Made by a program: the position numbers and the translations under genes. Shown in pieces: positions 61,643 to 64,000 of a stretch of 64,000 nucleotides of DNA. How positions within the stretch are numbered: position 1 is the first letter of the stretch; every line of letters starts with the position of its first letter. The notes under the pieces are model-generated. The model was given only the letters and a program-made list of their open reading frames with translations. It was not told where the DNA came from and ran no database searches. Source of the DNA: Fibrobacteria bacterium. GTDB taxonomy: Bacteria > Fibrobacterota > Fibrobacteria > UBA5070. The stretch lies in the NCBI GenBank assembly GCA_020633825.1, contig JACKCV010000003.1, positions 248,001 through 312,000 on the forward strand, given 5' to 3'.

Positions 61643-62350
61643 TCAGGACAAGGAACGGAAGACGCCGATCACCTTGCCGAGAATCCGGAAATCGGGACTT
61701 TGCGAAGTGACCCAGATCGGCGAGTAGGCGCTGTTGCGTGGTTGCAACCTCACCTTGTCCCCTTCGGGGTAGAAGTCCTTCACGGTGGCATCATCCCCGA
61801 CGAGGGCCACCACGGTTTCTCCCTTGCGCGCCTGCGCCTGTGGCTGGGCGAAGATGATGTCTCCATCGAGGATGCCGGCTTCGAGCATGGAATCGCCACG
61901 GACCTTCAGCGCGAAGGCCTGCCGCGCCGAAACCAGACTGCGTGGAACCACCAGCGTTTCCTCGGCGTTTTCCAGGGCCAGGATGGGGGCTCCCGCCGCA
62001 ACCCTACCCAGAAGGGGGATGCGCAGGAAATCTTCGGAGAGCGTCGCGGAGGTTTCCGAGGAGGAAGAGGCACCGGAGGGGGATTCGGCAGCTTCCAGGC
62101 TCCCAGGAGTTTCGACGACCGTCAGGCCACGGGAGAGACGCGGCGATCTCTTGAGGTGCCCTTTTTTTTCGAGGGCATCCAAGATGACACGCACGCCGTT
62201 GGTGGACCGAATGTCGAAGTGGTCCCCGATTTCCCGTACGGTGGGCGGACGATGGTTGTCACGTACGCGAATGCGGATGAAATCGAGAACCTCTCGTTGG
62301 CGATCAGTGAGGGGACGGATCGAGGACTCGGCGACGGCTACGGATTCCAT
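61643..62350 (-). CDS. lexA: LexA repressor
   Basis: 235 residues. N-terminal winged helix (TDRQREVLDFI, PPTVREIGDHFDIRSTNGV). A 30-residue Ser/Glu/Thr-rich linker, longer than usual, leads to the S24 self-cleaving domain: scissile Ala119-Gly120 in GRVAAGAPI, Ser154 in GDSMLEAGI and Lys191 in DDATVKDF. On RecA-ssDNA activation it cleaves itself and the SOS genes are released. GGAGGG directly abuts the ATG, too close for a normal ribosome site, and TATATT lies six bases before it. A GAAC-N4-GTTC box is 46 bases upstream. Confidence 0.96.
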   Translation of the reverse strand: MESVAVAESSIRPLTDRQREVLDFIRIRVRDNHRPPTVREIGDHFDIRSTNGVRVILDALEKKGHLKRSPRLSRGLTVVETPGSLEAAESPSGASSSSETSATLSEDFLRIPLLGRVAAGAPILALENAEETLVVPRSLVSARQAFALKVRGDSMLEAGILDGDIIFAQPQAQARKGETVVALVGDDATVKDFYPEGDKVRLQPRNSAYSPIWVTSQSPDFRILGKVIGVFRSLS

Positions 62351-62356
62351 CCCTCC

Positions 62357-62362
62357 AATATA
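62357..62362 (-). promoter_or_regulatory. -10 element of lexA
   Basis: TATATT on the minus strand, six bases before the ATG. A TTTGGT at 62382-62387 (minus) could be the -35 with a 19-base spacer. The message would begin at or within a few bases of the start codon. Confidence 0.45.
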
Positions 62363-62395
62363 CTGCCCATTTGATCAAGGAACCAAACGTTTCCT

Positions 62396-62407
62396 GAACA
62401 TTCGTTC
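62396..62407. promoter_or_regulatory. LexA box (GAAC-N4-GTTC) between lexA and the divergent small ORF
   Basis: GAACATTCGTTC is a perfect inverted repeat; read on the minus strand CGAACGAATGTTC it matches the Gram-positive-type SOS box CGAAC-N4-GTTC closely. It sits just upstream of the lexA -35 region and 89 bases from the ATG at 62497, so it could control both directions. From memory, Fibrobacter succinogenes LexA was reported to bind a different motif, so this needs testing. Confidence 0.55.
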
Positions 62408-62496
62408 GAGTCCTCGCCGTCCCCCGTCGCCATCGCCAACGGTGCGAATGGACTTTTTTTGCCAGATCTCCCATTGGAATTCTACGTTGCGGACCC

Positions 62497-62640
62497 ATGG
62501 TATGGCTCCAGCTTGTACTGGCGGCCGCGTTCGTGTCGTTCGCAGGCCTCCTGTCCCTCGCCGCATGGCGCGCGACAGATTTGGCCGCACGTGCCGATCG
62601 AATCTTCCCCTCTTTGGACCAGGGGAAAAACCGCACATGA
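62497..62640 (+). CDS. 47-residue single-pass membrane protein divergent from lexA
   Basis: Begins MVWLQLVLAAAFVSFAGLLS, a clear membrane helix (about 3-24), then a short amphipathic tail ATDLAARADRIFPSL ending GKNRT. Its TGA overlaps the next ATG (ATGA), typical of genuine coupled genes. No ribosome site; a TTGCCA (62459-62464) and TACGTT (62483-62488) pair, 18 bases apart, ends eight bases before the ATG. Position beside lexA and its box recalls SOS cell-division inhibitors of the YneA/SidA type, which are small membrane proteins; no sequence similarity is claimed. Confidence 0.6.
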   Translation: MVWLQLVLAAAFVSFAGLLSLAAWRATDLAARADRIFPSLDQGKNRT

Positions 62641-62954
62641 CGACCACGCCCGAATCCCTCCTTCCCGTTCTGCTGCGAAGCCCCGTCCACGTGGACGTTT
62701 TCGGCTTCTGCCTCCGCAATCCCGGTCTTCGTACCCGTGTCGAGCACTTCGCACGCGGTCTCGGCCGGAATTTGCCCGACGTGGAGGAGGCCATCGACGA
62801 CCTCGCCAGGGAGGGTTGGCTCCAACGCCACGCCCTTCCAAGTGGAGACTCCGTGGAATTCCTGCCTCCCCCTGCGGATGCGGGAGACGACGCCACCGAC
62901 CGTCTGGAACCCTACCTCGCTCTTCTGCGCTCGGCGTCCCGTTCCGGGAAATGA
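62637..62954 (+). CDS. Small protein, possible winged-helix fold
   Basis: 105 residues, ATG overlapping the stop of the small membrane ORF. N-terminal TTTPESLLPVLLRSPVHVDVF, then LRTRVEHFARGLGRNLPDVE, IDDLAREGWLQRH and SGDSVEFLPP, a helix-helix-helix-hairpin order as in winged-helix domains, followed by a helical tail. No family recognised. Cytosolic. Together with the membrane ORF it may form a two-gene unit under the lexA-side control region. Confidence 0.65.
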   Translation: MTTTPESLLPVLLRSPVHVDVFGFCLRNPGLRTRVEHFARGLGRNLPDVEEAIDDLAREGWLQRHALPSGDSVEFLPPPADAGDDATDRLEPYLALLRSASRSGK

Positions 62955-63003
62955 GCCACCACGAATCCCGGGGCTACGGTTCCCAGGAAGCACAGGTTGT
63001 TCC

Positions 63004-63738
63004 ATGACATATATCTCCCTTTTTCTCCAGGTGGCGACCCTGGCGTTGGTGCTCTTCCTTCTCAAGCAGGTGAAGGGTTTGTTCCGCGAACTTCGCGTTC
63101 CGGCCGTTCGTCAGAAGGGCCAACTTCCCTCCGACTTCCGCGATCGCCTGCGCAACGTGCAGCGTCCCGGCGCCGAGGCCCCCAAGGAGCGCACCGAATC
63201 CCGCGAGCCCCGTCCCGAGGGTCGTGAAGGTCGTGACCGCGACCGCAACCGCGGCGAAGGCCGCGACCGCGACCGCAATCGTGGCGAAGGCCGCGACCGC
63301 AACCGCGGCGAAAATCGCGAAGGTCGTGAAGGTCGTGACCGCGATCGCAACCGCGGTGAAAACCGCGAAGGCCGCGATCGCGACCGCAACCGTGGCGATC
63401 GCCCCGAACGCGCCCCTCGCGCCGAGGCGCCCGCCTCCGAGGAAGCCGCTCCCGCCGCCGCGACGGCCGCCCCCAGCCGCTCCGAAGCGCCGGCACCCGC
63501 CGCCGCTCCTGCCGCCGCTCCCGCCGCACCCCAGTTCGGTGGTCGCCGTCCCCTCGGTCCGGTGAAGTCCGCCGCCGAAGCTCCCGCTGTCGAAACCGCT
63601 TCCGGATCCGACGCGCTCGCTCCGGAAAGCCTCGCCAAGCCCGTCTCCGAAGCTCCCATCCGTCATGGACGCCGCGCCTTGCCCAAGGCCAAGCCCCGCT
63701 TCGACGACGAGCCGGAGACCACCGAAGCCAAGGCCTGA
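63004..63738 (+). CDS. Membrane-anchored low-complexity protein with Arg/Asp/Asn/Gly repeats
   Basis: 244 residues. An N-terminal membrane helix (about 2-20, YISLFLQVATLALVLFLL) is followed by a basic stretch (KQVKGLFRELRVPAVRQKG), then at about 72-135 repeats of G-R-D-R-D-R-N-R-G-E, an Ala/Pro-rich segment (about 140-180) and an acidic end. Presumably disordered, with a cytosolic face. RD/RGG-like repeats recall RNA-binding disordered tails, but this is only compositional. AGGA lies 13 bases before the ATG. It is followed by a strong terminator. Confidence 0.8.
   Translation: MTYISLFLQVATLALVLFLLKQVKGLFRELRVPAVRQKGQLPSDFRDRLRNVQRPGAEAPKERTESREPRPEGREGRDRDRNRGEGRDRDRNRGEGRDRNRGENREGREGRDRDRNRGENREGRDRDRNRGDRPERAPRAEAPASEEAAPAAATAAPSRSEAPAPAAAPAAAPAAPQFGGRRPLGPVKSAAEAPAVETASGSDALAPESLAKPVSEAPIRHGRRALPKAKPRFDDEPETTEAKA
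63220..63405 (+). repeat. In-frame DNA repeat encoding Arg-Asp/Asn-rich segment
   Basis: Imperfect tandem units of 21-30 bases around CGCGACCGCAACCGCGGCGA; the reading frame is kept throughout. Copy number is likely to vary between strains. Confidence 0.7.
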
Positions 63739-63763
63739 TCCCAGGTCCTTCGAGTCACTTCGC

Positions 63764-63799
63764 AAGCGCCATCGGAACCCAGGTTCCGGTGGCGCTTTT
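63764..63799 (+). terminator. Rho-independent terminator after the repeat protein gene
   Basis: A 16-bp stem with one mismatch (AAGCGCCA.CGGAACC / GGTTCCG.TGGCGCTT), a two-base loop and TTTT, 26 bases past the stop codon. Confidence 0.85.
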
Positions 63800-63842
63800 C
63801 GTTTCTCCCCCACCGATCCCATCGGATGGCCTGAGGGAATGA

Positions 63843-63881
63843 AAAAGGCGCAGACCCCGGTGCTCGAGATCTGCGCCTTTT
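63843..63881. terminator. Bidirectional rho-independent terminator
   Basis: Perfect 12-bp arms AAAAGGCGCAGA and TCTGCGCCTTTT around a 15-base loop; the A and T runs allow termination from both sides. It separates the plus-strand gene ending at 63738 from the minus-strand gene ending at 63948. Confidence 0.85.
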
Positions 63882-63947
63882 GGCTCGTGGTCTTGTCCGA
63901 AGCCCGGTGGTGGAGCGATGCCCCCCCCACCGAGAGGAACCTGTCCG

Positions 63948-64000
63948 CTACCCGCGGATGGTGGGCTTCCAGCGAGGGTTCTTGGACGACATGTCGACGG
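63948..64000 (-). CDS. C-terminal end of a minus-strand gene (truncated by window edge)
   Basis: Reading in from the edge on the minus strand gives ...DMSSKNPRWKPTIRG and a TAG stop at 63948-63950, 67 bases before the bidirectional terminator. Only about 17 codons are visible. The basic, tryptophan-containing end is plausible for a protein but no family can be named. Confidence 0.4.
   Translation of the reverse strand, partial: VDMSSKNPRWKPTIRG

Noticed and set aside
62971..63930. Gly/Ala-rich 318-residue minus-strand frame opposite the repeat protein
   Set aside because: Simple complement of the Arg/Asp repeat DNA and both terminators; not a gene.

Overview
The window is GC-rich and fully packed with bacterial genes. 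Three proteins (9164-10444, 10507-11610, 38298-39761) carry the C-terminal FISUMP domain (Fibrobacter succinogenes major paralogous domain, TIGR02145), with its W-M-A-E-N-L and G-W-H-V/L-P-S-x-A-E-W signatures. Together with a two-membrane cell plan (lipoproteins, an outer-membrane barrel, PorU-like peptidases), this points to a member of the phylum Fibrobacterota. The assignment is inferred from protein families only; no rRNA is present.

Layout. 1-8251 (minus): one long operon running kinase-like protein, outer-membrane barrel, ribE, ribB with a degenerate RibA half, ribH, nusB and a DUF2723 membrane protein. 8252-8486: a divergent control region with a perfect CRP-type box about 61 bases upstream of the predicted start of transcription. 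8487-11610 (plus): a CsgG-like secreted protein and two FISUMP proteins. 11676-14316: a metallo-beta-lactamase-fold lipoprotein facing a secreted beta-helix protein. 14450-20126: an NrtR-type regulator divergent from a complete NAD salvage operon (pncA, pncB, nadE, nadM-Nudix). 20166-23302 (minus): photolyase and aspartate ammonia-lyase. 23499-31127 (plus): a three-gene operon of a YqiJ-like protein, a flotillin and a 1,624-residue AAA+ ATPase. 31171-35274 (minus): two secreted proteins and a 974-residue clan GH-A-like glycoside hydrolase. 35691-37968 (plus): a sigma-54-type promoter, an ammonium transporter and a coupled Ser/Thr kinase.

38298-40833 (minus): a FISUMP lipoprotein, a 141-bp tandem repeat and the tmRNA gene. 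41020-44531 (plus): an acidic small protein, an MltD-like LysM transglycosylase and SppA. 44746-53230: a module typical of type VI secretion cargo (two DUF2169 adaptors, a PAAR spike tip, a large calcineurin-like phosphoesterase, a coupled pentapeptide-like lipoprotein and an Ig-like protein). 53387-61486 (plus): two tandem PorU/gingipain-like C25 peptidases. 61643-63738: lexA with a GAAC-N4-GTTC box and, divergent from it, a 47-residue membrane peptide gene, a 105-residue protein and an Arg/Asp/Asn-repeat protein. The window ends with two strong terminators and the last codons of a minus-strand gene.

Themes. Several genes (aspA, lexA, both C25 peptidases, probably the small SOS-linked ORF and amt) have a promoter element 6-8 bases before, or (amt) barely one leader's length from, the start codon, which suggests leaderless or nearly leaderless transcripts. 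Regulation can be read from sequence for several units: CRP-type, NrtR-type, LexA-type and sigma-54-type sites. The least understood parts are the flotillin/AAA+ operon, the PAAR/DUF2169 cargo module and the lexA-divergent small ORF.
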